A stretch of 64,000 bases of DNA from Muscardinus avellanarius (lineage: Eukaryota > Chordata > Mammalia > Rodentia > Gliridae): NCBI GenBank assembly GCA_963383645.1, contig OY726558.1, positions 184,691,634 to 184,755,633 on the forward strand. The letters are read 5' to 3'. Below the pieces are notes generated by a model. It searched no databases. It was given only the letters and a program-made list of their open reading frames with translations, and was not told where the DNA came from. A program made the translations under genes and the position numbers. Positions 12,112-19,680 of this stretch are shown one piece after another (position 1 is the first letter of the stretch; each line of letters starts with the position of its first letter).

Positions 12112-12131
12112 GCGGGGCTTAAGAGCCCCGC
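12112..12131. repeat. Perfect GC-rich inverted repeat (8-bp arms)
   Basis: GCGGGGCT and AGCCCCGC separated by TAAG. It sits between the end of the host L1 match and the start of half-L1 copy 2. Its role is unknown; it may be the true 5' end of the copy 2 transcript or filler made at the junction. Confidence 0.7.
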
Positions 12132-12146
12132 TAACAACAAATCTTC

Positions 12147-12875
12147 ATTACCACAAAATCAACGCCTTTCATAGCCAGAAAAAACCATCACCAGAGAAAC
12201 AAAAAAATCACCAGGCTCCAGAGAGAAAGCGGACTGAGAACAGAGCCACTGAGGAGATAACCGGCCTCACGCCCGAGGACGCGGCAGACGCGGCAGCAGC
12301 GCCATACTGCTGGCGGCACCGGCGAATTCACGGGACGGCTACAGCAAGCCGAGGTGAGCCACTGCGGAATAGCCAGGTGGGATTTCTCTGTGCAGAGAGC
12401 ATCTAAAGCTCCCAGTGGCCGAGCTCAGCACAGGCTGCAGGGATTCAGAGTGGAAATCAAAACCAAAAAGAAAAACACCAGCCCCACAGCCGAGGGCGTA
12501 GCAGCAGCGCCATATTGCCACCAGCGGCAGCAGCACCGAATTCAGCGAGGCCAGTACAGCTACATCTGCATACTCAAGAACAGTGAGTCAAATTGCGGGC
12601 CACAGAGGAGAAATCCCAGTACTGTACTCCCTGGGACTTGACCCAGTGGGGGAATGGCGGTGGCAGAGATATCACACCATAGGAGAACGTGCAACCTGGC
12701 ACCCCCCACAGTCTAAAGCAGCCTCTATCGACTCTCTGGGTCGGAGACGCTGTGATAAAACCCAGTAAAGGAGTAGTGGGGTCTGAGATACTACTGACTC
12801 GAGATCCAGAACACCTTAAGGGAAGTCATAGTGACCCAAGGGAAGAACCCAGAGAAGGCACAAACATCTGAAATC
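12147..12875 (+). promoter_or_regulatory. L1 5' UTR of half-L1 copy 2
   Basis: GC-rich segment matching 7672-8401 with few differences. It is the probable internal promoter region of the element, by analogy with other L1 5' UTRs. Confidence 0.68.
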
Positions 12876-13760
12876 ATGGGAAAGAGGAATAATACTGGAG
12901 CAATTAATGCCCACAACCCCACAACATCAGAACCGGATAAAACAGAAATTCAGAGATTTCTAGAAGATCAAATCAGGAAAATAACTGTAGAAATAATAGA
13001 GGTGCTTCGAAAAGAACTCAGAGAGAGCCAAAGAGAGATAAAGGATGCAATCAATGAAGTAAAGGCCTCAATTCAAAGCACAAACAACCGATTAGAACAC
13101 ATGGAGAACAGACTCTCACTCTTAAAAGATGAGCAAACCAAAAATGAACGCATAGTTTCTAATCTAGGAAAAAATATCCGACAGCAGGAATCTGATATCG
13201 AAGAAATATGGGCCCATTTTAAGAGAGCTAACCTAAGAATAATTGGAATAGAGGAGGGAAAAGAAAGTGAAACCAAAGGGATCAACAATCTCTTCAGGGA
13301 AGTAATAGCAGAAAATTTTCCAGACATAGAGCAAGAGGTCGATACACAGGTCCAGGAAAATTATAGAACTCCCTTTAGACAGGATCGGAGAAGAGGATCC
13401 CCACGCCACATAATTGTCAAAATGACCAATGGGGAAGCCAAACAGAGAATCTTAAAGGCAACAAAAACAAAGGGACAAGTGACATTCAGAGGCAAACCAA
13501 TTAGAATCACTCCAGACTTCCCAAACCAAGTTATGAGAGCCAGAAGGGCTTGGAGTAACATATTCCAAACTCTGAAAGAAAACAACTTCCAGCCAAAAAT
13601 TTCCTACCCAGCAAAACTTTCTATCAAATTAGATGGAGAAATAAGAAGCTTCCATGACAAACAGAAACTGAAGGAATTTATGTCTTCAAAACCAGCACTA
13701 GAGAAAATACTCAAAGAGATTAACTACAAAGAAGAAATACGTAACACACTCCAGAACTAG
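12876..13760 (+). CDS. L1 ORF1 protein, open frame (retroelement)
   Basis: ORF1p is an RNA-binding nucleic-acid chaperone that coats L1 RNA as a trimer in the cytoplasm. The frame from the ATG at 12876 gives 294 codons. An in-frame GTG at 12831 would add 15 codons, but the ATG lies in the conserved context 'ctgaaatcatggg' shared by all ORF1 copies here. Visible regions are an N-terminal coiled coil with heptads (about residues 40-110), an RRM-like middle with 'NLRIIGIEEG' (about residue 115), and a C-terminal domain with 'FRGKPIRITPDFPN' (about residue 210). It stops at TAG 13758-13760, about 11 codons short of the end kept in copy 1 (TAA equivalent at 13791), because a C-to-T change makes a stop. 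The loss is limited to the extreme C-terminus. No ORF2 follows, so the element is not autonomous. Whether it is expressed cannot be told from sequence. Confidence 0.8.
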   Translation: MGKRNNTGAINAHNPTTSEPDKTEIQRFLEDQIRKITVEIIEVLRKELRESQREIKDAINEVKASIQSTNNRLEHMENRLSLLKDEQTKNERIVSNLGKNIRQQESDIEEIWAHFKRANLRIIGIEEGKESETKGINNLFREVIAENFPDIEQEVDTQVQENYRTPFRQDRRRGSPRHIIVKMTNGEAKQRILKATKTKGQVTFRGKPIRITPDFPNQVMRARRAWSNIFQTLKENNFQPKISYPAKLSIKLDGEIRSFHDKQKLKEFMSSKPALEKILKEINYKEEIRNTLQN

Positions 13761-13820
13761 AGAAACAAGATTTTCCATCCAACAGACAACTAAGATTGGT
13801 TATCTGTGGAGATTCATTAT

Positions 13821-13944
13821 ACAAATAGAACAATTACAACATACTCTAATAAAAAATTACTTGAATATACTCTCACTCTCTCCCTTTTTCAAAATATTGT
13901 ATTGTATTTTAATATTTAATGAAAGGAAGAACTTTATAGCTTCT
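13821..13944. other. Unassigned DNA between half-L1 and Tigger relic
   Basis: AT-rich, no gene seen. Confidence 0.4.
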
Positions 13945-14130
13945 CTTTGGCATATGTATACTTTCAGCATTACTACTCTTGCTCTTTGAAACCATTATTA
14001 AGTAAAATCAAGGTTAGTTGAACACAAACACTGTGATTATATGACAGTCATCTGGATAACCAAGATAACTACACAACAATTCACAAATAGGTTGCACATA
14101 CAGTTGGAAACACTGAACAGAGGGAAATAG
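13945..14130 (+). mobile_element. Tigger/MER2-like DNA transposon relic
   Basis: The text 'cagcattactactcttg' followed by 'accattattaagtaaaat' and 'gttagttgaacacaaacactg' matches my memory of the 3' part of mammalian Tigger (pogo-type) elements. It is diverged and lacks an open transposase frame. Confidence 0.6.
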
Positions 14131-14164
14131 CTATATAGAAGCAAAGTTTTTGCATCCCAAAGAA

Positions 14165-14242
14165 TTAAATTTATATTAATTTTAACCAGATTTCTGTAAA
14201 TTAGATGTTAATTTTAATCCCTGTGACAATCACTAAGAAAAT
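14165..14242 (+). mobile_element. Old L1 fragment, left of provirus
   Basis: The text 'ccctgtgacaatcactaag' resembles the untranslated/ORF1 part of old (L1M-type) elements. It continues at 16691 after the provirus is removed. Confidence 0.4.
14237..14242 (+). repeat. Provirus TSD, left copy (GAAAAT)
   Basis: GAAAAT directly precedes the TG of the 5' LTR and is repeated at 16685-16690. A 6-bp TSD is usual for beta-type (class II) retroviruses. Confidence 0.92.
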
Positions 14243-14548
14243 TGTGGTGAGCCGCCATTGAAAGATGGCGCCGGCTTCCTGCCTCTGAGCTTGATTAGGC
14301 ACATGGCTGTGCAGGAAGCAACTCCATATTTGGAGGCTAGGGTTGCGTAACACATGACGTGGTGGTGACCTGACGAGCGTGAGCCAGTGAGTGAGTGAGA
14401 TGTGGCAAGAAGTGATTGGGGGAGTTAATGTTTATAATGCCCTGCACGAGGCAGATCTTCGCCATTCCGTTATTATGAGTATCCTGAATAAACGGCTTGC
14501 AAGAAGAGCTTCGTGTCGTGTCTTAATCGCTGGTCGAGGGACGTGACA
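14243..14548 (+). repeat. 5' LTR
   Basis: 306 bp, TG...CA. It contains a possible TATA-like box (tttataat, 14431-14438) and the polyadenylation signal AATAAA (14487-14492). It differs from the 3' LTR at six sites, all transitions, several of them at CpG. Confidence 0.95.
14487..14492 (+). promoter_or_regulatory. LTR polyadenylation signal AATAAA
   Basis: Exact AATAAA, followed about 20 bases on by a GT-rich stretch (cttcgtgtcgtgtctt), as expected downstream of a cleavage site. The same arrangement is present in the 3' LTR. Confidence 0.75.
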
Positions 14549-14550
14549 AC

Positions 14551-14568
14551 TGGTGGCCCGTACGGGGA
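14551..14568 (+). other. Primer-binding site, tRNA-Ile(AAT)
   Basis: TGGTGGCCCGTACGGGGA, two bases after the LTR. It is complementary over 18 of 18 bases to the 3' end (with CCA) of mammalian tRNA-Ile(AAT) as I recall it. Reverse transcription of this family would be primed by that tRNA. Confidence 0.85.
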
Positions 14569-14624
14569 AAAAACAGCTCCCGGGCATGAAGCTCAGAACT
14601 TGCTGTCGTCAGGGAAGGTGCACC

Positions 14625-14645
14625 GGTAAGTCCCCTGGTAAGTTG
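14625..14645 (+). other. Candidate retroviral splice donors
   Basis: Two GGTAAGT words (GT at 14626-14627 and 14638-14639) in the leader. Either could be the donor for a subgenomic env message. Assignment rests on the consensus only. Confidence 0.45.
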
Positions 14646-14705
14646 GGGGGTCCGCGAAAAATGCGGGTAACCGCTCTCACCTGTGGATAAGGGGAGAGCA
14701 AATCC

Positions 14706-14948
14706 AGTAGAGCTGCGATCAAAGCAGACGGGAGAGTGACAGTAGAGCTGCGATCAAAGCAGACGGGAAAGTGACAGTAGAGCTGCGATCAAAGCAGACG
14801 CGGGAAAGTGACAGTAGAGCTGCGATCAAAGCAGACGCAGGAAAGTGGAAGTAGAGCCGGGGTCAAGCAGACGCGGGAAAGTGAAAGTGGAGTTGCGGTC
14901 AAAGCAGACGCGGGAACGCAAAGGTAAAGCCGCGATCAAGGCGGACCA
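14706..14948 (+). repeat. Leader tandem repeat, 7 units of 35-37 bp
   Basis: Units begin AGTAGAGCTGCGATCAAAGC and end near GGGAAAGTGAC. The first four are nearly identical, units 5 and 6 are diverged, and the seventh is partial. It sits between the primer-binding site and the gag ATG, where packaging and translation-control signals usually lie. Confidence 0.93.
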
Positions 14949-14980
14949 TTTTTGAATTTCATTTTGAGCTTAGTTTTGGG

Positions 14981-15364
14981 ATGGCGGCTTTGCAGTCTCA
15001 TCCAATTTTTTTGGCTCTCCAGGAGCTACTTTATTCTAGAAGTTTAGAATTTAGAGAGTCTACTTTAGAGAAATTTTTAAATGATTGTGACAGCGCCGCT
15101 CCATGGTTTGCTGTCTCAGGTAACCTGACAGTTCCTAGTTGGGAAAAGCTTGGTCGAGATCTTGAATATGCCAAGCAACAGAAAAGCCTTAATCCCTGTG
15201 TTCTACCTATTTGGAAATTGGTCAGAGGTTGTTTAGAAAATCAAAAATATCACGATGCTATTAAGGAAGGGCAAACCGCCCTTGAATTACTCAAAGAACA
15301 GAAATCTGAGGAATCTCAGTTCAGATGGAATGGAGATGGGGAATTCTATTGGCATTTCTGGTAA
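14981..15364 (+). pseudogene. gag N-terminal remnant (matrix-like)
   Basis: ATG at 14981, 127 codons open to TAA/TAG-type termination at 15364. The first about 110 residues look like the helical matrix (p10-like) domain that starts beta-retroviral Gag; matrix domains bring Gag to the membrane. After about residue 110 the sequence loses resemblance to Gag and runs into env-derived DNA, so the C-terminal part, capsid and nucleocapsid are missing. It could still be translated as a short matrix-like peptide; there is no evidence that it is. Confidence 0.75.
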
Positions 15365-15483
15365 GAAAATTAATCTACCCTACCTCTTGTTAGAGCTTTT
15401 CCTTTTGTAATAGTTTGTGCTGGAATAATAGAAGTTTTTCTCGTGCTATGATTGCTTGAATTCCTCGCTGGGTTCCAGTCCCA
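15365..15483 (+). pseudogene. env surface-subunit C-terminal remnant
   Basis: Between the gag remnant and the transmembrane frame the DNA in the env reading frame resembles the end of a beta-type surface subunit, including a short 'IPRWVPVPV' stretch just before 15484. In-frame stops occur at 15391-15393 and 15457-15459. The gag-env deletion junction therefore lies near 15320-15370. Confidence 0.6.
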
Positions 15484-16197
15484 GTGGATGCTCCCAATTC
15501 CATGGTCTTATTTAGGTCTAAACGAGATTTTGGCATCACAGCTGCCATTGTAGCCGCGATTGCTGCCGCTGCTGCTGCGGGCACTGCAGCTGCAATTGCC
15601 TTAACTCAGACAGTACAGACAGCAGAGACTTTAATTAATATGTCCTCCACTGTGGCGCAGGCCTTAGATACTCAAACAACGCTAAATAGTCAACTTAAAG
15701 GCAGCCTTATGGTAGTCAATCAGCGCACTGATTTAGTACAAGAACAAATTGAGGTATTATGGCAGCTTGCTCAGCTTGGATGTGAATGGAGATATCCTGG
15801 TCTCTGTCTTACCAGCGTTCAATATGAAAACTTTACAAAAGCCGCTAACCTATCTCGGTAGTTGTCAATTTATCTTTTAGGCAACTGGACGGGAGAATTT
15901 GAAACCCAACTAGAGAGATTACGCACTGCCGTGGTCACCGTCAACTCGACTCGTGTGGACATCAGTTTGGCCGAAGGACTGTCATCTTGGATAACTCGTG
16001 CCATGAATCATCTAAAGGAATGGGCTGGATTGGGGGCGTTGATGGGATTATTGGTTGTGGCTGTGTTGTTTTGTGTCTGGTGCATTGCTCGTCTTCGCCA
16101 AAGTTTTAATCATAATACAGCCATGTTTATACAGGCCTGTGTGGCTATCGAGGCAGGACAATCACCCCAAGCCTGGCTCGCGGCAGCTAAGGCATAG
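15484..16197 (+). pseudogene. env transmembrane subunit, one in-frame stop
   Basis: The frame is open from 15460 to 16197 except for a single TAG at 15859-15861. In order: a furin-type RSKR site (about 15514-15525), an alanine-rich fusion-peptide-like segment (about 15535-15600), a heptad coiled-coil stretch, a small cysteine loop near 15780-15810, a second helical region, a hydrophobic membrane anchor (about 16024-16090) and a cytoplasmic tail ending at TAG. In a virus this subunit drives membrane fusion. Here there is no surface subunit, no signal peptide and a premature stop, so it is a relic. Confidence 0.85.
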
Positions 16198-16378
16198 TGG
16201 CTCAGGTTGCAAGGCAAAGCACTGCAGCTGAGGGCACAAGTTTGGTCCTCAGGAAGAGTACGCTTGACTGCACATGGGTTAGGCACCCAAGTACCCGTCC
16301 CTAGAAAAAGGTGCCAGTGATTAATAGGGGTCAAACCTCTGCTCTTACCTGTTGCCTATAAAAACAAAAAGGGGGAAT
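16198..16378 (+). other. Post-env region and polypurine tract
   Basis: Non-coding stretch ending in a purine run (about 16360-16377, AAAAACAAAAAGGGGGAA) directly before the 3' LTR. This is the expected plus-strand priming site. Confidence 0.8.
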
Positions 16379-16684
16379 TGTGGTGAGCCGCCATTGAAAG
16401 ATGGTGCTGGCTTCCTGCCTCTGAGCTTGATTAGGCACATGGCTGTGCAGGAAGCAACTCCATATTTGGAGGCTAGGGTTGCGTAACACATGACGTGGTG
16501 GTGACCTGACGAGCGTGAGCCAGTGAGTGAGTGAGATGTGGCAAGAAGTGATTGGGGGAGTTAATGTTTATAATGCCCTGCGCGAGGCAGATCTTCGCCA
16601 TTCCATTATTACGAGTATCCTGAATAAACGGCTTGCAAGAAGAGCTTCGTGTCGTGTCTTAATCGCTGGTCGAGGGACGCGACA
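16379..16684 (+). repeat. 3' LTR
   Basis: 306 bp, TG...CA, 300 of 306 positions identical to the 5' LTR. It is followed by the right TSD GAAAAT. Confidence 0.95.
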
Positions 16685-16690
16685 GAAAAT
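16685..16690 (+). repeat. Provirus TSD, right copy (GAAAAT)
   Basis: Identical to 14237-14242. Confidence 0.92.
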
Positions 16691-16850
16691 AACTGCAAAG
16701 ATATTGTAAAAGAAATGACAGGGAAAAGAAATGGTACTTTAGAATATGTCGAACACAAAAGAAGGCAGTCATGGAGAAATAGAGGAACAAAAAAAATACA
16801 TAAGGCATTTAAATACAAATAGAAAGTTAAGAATAATTGTATGCTCTTTG
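16691..16850 (+). mobile_element. Old L1 fragment, right of provirus
   Basis: The text 'cacaaaagaaggcagtcatgg' and 'agaggaacaaaaaaaatacat' resembles old L1M sequence just before ORF2. With the provirus removed it joins 14165-14242. Confidence 0.45.
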
Positions 16851-17179
16851 GATGAGATTTTAAACTACTTGGTGTTGATGAAGCAGAGGGATACACAAAG
16901 GTTACAGAAATAGGGCCTTTTGACTTTTTCTAAATTATCTTCTTTTTGTCTTGATTTCTATTGTCTTTATAAAACTAGAAATCTCATGAGAGTAAAAAAC
17001 CTTCTAAGATCTTGGATATAGTTAAAGACAGCAAAATGTCTTTCCAACCCCTTTGTGTGAAGGAGAATAGGTGTGTGTGTGGGGGGGGGGATGTACTGTA
17101 ATTATACATCATAGTAAGGTTCATAGCATTAGAGCATCCATCCAATGTTTATGCCAAGCCAACCACTAGTCAGGAAACA
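16851..17179. other. No gene; short L1 3'-end-like piece at 17090-17130
   Basis: Mostly unassigned. The text 'tactgtaattatacatcata' at 17092 is like the antisense L1 3' end repeated at 18150, and follows a short GT/G run. Confidence 0.4.
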
Positions 17180-17394
17180 GTGAAAGGAGGAGAGAAATGG
17201 AGAGGAAAGAGAGGAGAAGAGAAGAGAAGAGAAGAGAAGAGAAGAGAAGAAGAAGAAGAAGAAGAAGAAGAAGAAGAAGAAGAAGAAGAAGAAGAAGAAG
17301 AAGAAAGGAGGAGGAGAAGGAGAAGGAGAAGGAGAAGGAGAAGGAGAAGAAGAAGAAGAAGAAGAAGAAGAAGAAGAAGAAGAAGAAGAAGAAG

Positions 17395-17429
<35 letters not shown>

Positions 17430-17430
17430 G
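17180..17430 (+). repeat. Compound GAGAA / GAA / GGAGAA / GAA / AAC microsatellite
   Basis: A purine-only run on the plus strand of about 210 bases, changing unit type several times and ending in (AAC)n from about 17395. The long open frames over it are repeat artefacts. Confidence 0.95.
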
Positions 17431-17491
17431 AAAATAAAGGTGATAGGGTGGGGGAAAAAACAAAGAAAATAAGTTATGAAGAAAGATAAAG

Positions 17492-17705
17492 AAGCTGGGT
17501 GTGGTGGCACATGTTTGTAATCCCAATACTTGGAAGGCTGAGTCAGGAAAATTGTGGTTTAAGGACAGCCTCAGCTACTTAGTGAGGCTTTTTGCAACTC
17601 AGTGAGACCCTGTTTCATAATAAAGAATAAGAAAATAAGGCTGGGGGTGTAGATTGGAGGTAGAATGACCCTGAGTTCCACTACGAAAGAAAAAAAAAAG
17701 AAATA
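17492..17705 (+). mobile_element. Dimeric B1-ID SINE, older subtype
   Basis: Starts gctgggtgtggtggcac, has the 'cctcagctacttagtgagg' marker and a decayed ID half. A-rich tail. Confidence 0.8.
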
Positions 17706-18105
17706 GAATAAAAATATACACTCCTCAGACCCAGCCAGGTCTCTAGTACCTTTTATGATATAATGACAAAACATATAATTCTAACATTCTCTTATTTCTT
17801 TCCTCTTTGGATCCTTTACTCTAGTTGAACAAGTCTTCAAGGCACACACTGGGATTCCTCACATCTCCCCTTTGTTGATTCCTTTCTCATCTGTCCCTAT
17901 GAAATCTTTTCAGGTGATCTCTGTCCAGCATCTCTGCATTTGAAGTTTATTCTAGTTCAGTTATGAGTTATTACTCTTTTTCCTAATTCTTAGTCAACAT
18001 GTCACTTTCCAATGCAAAGAATAGTGGCTTGAATTTCAAAAGGTTTATCTCAACAGTAGTAAACAATGTAAAGATGGTGCAGAGCATGATTCAACAAATT
18101 ACAGT

Positions 18106-18106
<1 letters not shown>

Positions 18107-18139
<33 letters not shown>

Positions 18140-18150
18140 TGTGTGTGTGT
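18107..18150. repeat. (GT)n microsatellite
   Basis: About 22 GT units with one TT interruption, directly beside an antisense L1 3' end. Confidence 0.9.
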
Positions 18151-18300
18151 ACTGTAATTATACATCCTAGTAAGGCTCACAGTGACAAATACATACAGGC
18201 ACCCGAGCATGTGTGTTTCCCTCTGGTTCCCGACCCCACCATCCCTTCCCCATAGACATTTTTTACATCAATACAGGTAACTTCATGTATGAACAAAGGC
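18151..18300 (-). mobile_element. L1 3' end, antisense
   Basis: The plus strand reads 'actgtaattatacatcctag' then a C/T-rich stretch (ccatcccttcccc), the complement of the L1 3' UTR purine tract. Confidence 0.65.
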
Positions 18301-19562
18301 TTCATTACTTTTTAATTACAATCCAAATTACACCCATTCATTTACAGATTCTCTAAGTCTTCTTTCACACTACAGTAGCAAAGTTGGTCTGTTGCTATTT
18401 TTTATAGAAAAAAGTTTGCTAATTCCTTACATAGCTATGTATCTAAGTAACCCAGAATTCAAGTTTTCTCCACTTTGTATTCCAACATTTTCATGACAAG
18501 CTTTTCTTCCCAAGGAATTTCATGTTGCCAATAACTGCTGGCATTCCAAAGAATAGTTATCTCTTACAGACTGCTCAGAAGCCCCACGTAGCAAATCCTG
18601 ACATCTCCTTTGTCAGAACTTTTTCCCATGATCCCTCTTAGCTGCAAAGGAGCCTGAGAAATTAATCGTTCAGCTGGATGTATGGCTACCTTTAATAATA
18701 TAGGCATTCTGGAAGCAAGGGATAAGGGAAGACAGTTTTTGAATGAAAAATTATAAAACTCTATCATAGTTAGAAATTATTTGATTTTAAGAAATAAGAT
18801 CTAATCATACTACCTTATGTTAATACTTAAAGAAAAAATTCAAAAGAATCTCATGAAACTCCAAATAATATGTGTGGCCAGGTCTTCCCAAAAATAGGGA
18901 CAAGAATGTTTCTGGATGGGATGACCTCTTTGTCTTTCTGTCTTCCCATAGCCACAAATTCATCTCTCCTCTCTTAGTGAGGTTTTCTAATTCTCTCTCT
19001 GAATGTTAGATTTCTCTCCAGAAGCATATTAACACTCTATATTTTTCTTTAAATTCCTTTTTTAAGTAACAATTACCCCTTAACTCTGATCTTATCATTT
19101 TTTTCTTGATTTAGACCCTGAACAACCCTAATTACATTCTTGGAGTTCCAAATAGAAATTCAGGAGACAATCTCATTAACACAAATATGTCACTTTTTCT
19201 GCCTCCTAATAAAGGAGGTGTGGCTTTCCCCGGCAGCCTTTCTCAGCCACAGGCAGGTAGATTCTTTGTGAAAGAGCAGGAGAAAGGAAAATGACAGGAA
19301 TCTGTTCATCAACTTCTACAGGCTTGTGCCTCTTCTAGTCATATACTGCCCAAAATAAAATATTTATTGATTATCTCTTAATTTTTATGAATAGGCATTT
19401 ATCCTATTTATTGAGGATTCCAATTCTCAATTGAAGGATCACCCCTATGGAGCACAGATGAAAGTCACAAGTATGTGCCATCTATCTGTTCTTTCAACAA
19501 TGAATGAAGAGACTGAACACAGGGACATTCACCCCAGATCTATACTCAATGAACTTTTTGAT
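18301..19562. other. No recognisable gene
   Basis: Unassigned unique-looking sequence with no long open frame. Confidence 0.4.
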
Positions 19563-19680
19563 TTTTTATTTTTTTAAACAGGCTCTTGCTAAGTCACTGA
19601 ACCTGGCCTTGAACCTGTGATCCTCCTCTCTCAACCTTCCAAGTTCTGGGATCCCAGATGTGCTCACCCATGCTCTGCTC
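19563..19680 (-). mobile_element. B1-like SINE fragment, antisense
   Basis: The text 'ggccttgaacctgtgatcctcc' followed by 'ccttccaagttctggg' is the reverse complement of a B1 half. Diverged. Confidence 0.6.

Larger units (their letters stand above)
12147..13820 (+). mobile_element. Half-L1 (ORF1 only) copy 2
   Basis: Same 5' UTR start (attaccacaaaatca), same ORF1 and the same 26-base tail after ORF1 as copy 1. After 13820 the two copies differ completely: copy 1 goes into antisense old L1, copy 2 into ancient Tigger-like DNA. There is no ORF2, no L1 3' UTR, no A tail and no convincing TSD. The left flank is host L1 and the right flank is older DNA, so sequence was probably lost at or after insertion. 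Confidence 0.75.
14243..16684 (+). mobile_element. Short endogenous retrovirus, class II (beta-like), pol deleted
   Basis: A provirus of 2442 bp with two 306-bp LTRs, TG...CA ends, a 6-bp TSD, a primer-binding site, a tandem-repeat leader, the start of gag, the end of env and a polypurine tract. All of pro and pol, most of gag and most of the env surface part are missing. The gag start and the env transmembrane part look beta-retroviral (IAP/MMTV side). The LTRs differ at only 6 positions, so the insertion is recent. It cannot replicate on its own. Whether this is a one-off deletion or a copy of a spreading short family cannot be told from one locus. Confidence 0.92.

Noticed and set aside
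12831..12875. GTG at 12831 as the ORF1 start
   Set aside because: The ATG at 12876 has the context shared with the other ORF1 copies at 8402 and 5798; an in-frame GTG is not a usual mammalian start.
14706..14948. Regularly spaced repeats as a possible CRISPR array
   Set aside because: Units are head-to-tail without unique spacers, sit in a retroviral leader, and the genome is mammalian.
15390..15584. Minus-strand alanine-rich frame opposite env
   Set aside because: Shadow of the alanine-rich fusion-peptide-like segment of the env remnant.
17166..17526. Leu/Phe-rich or Glu/Arg-rich frames of up to 118 codons
   Set aside because: Pure translation of a GAA/AAC microsatellite.
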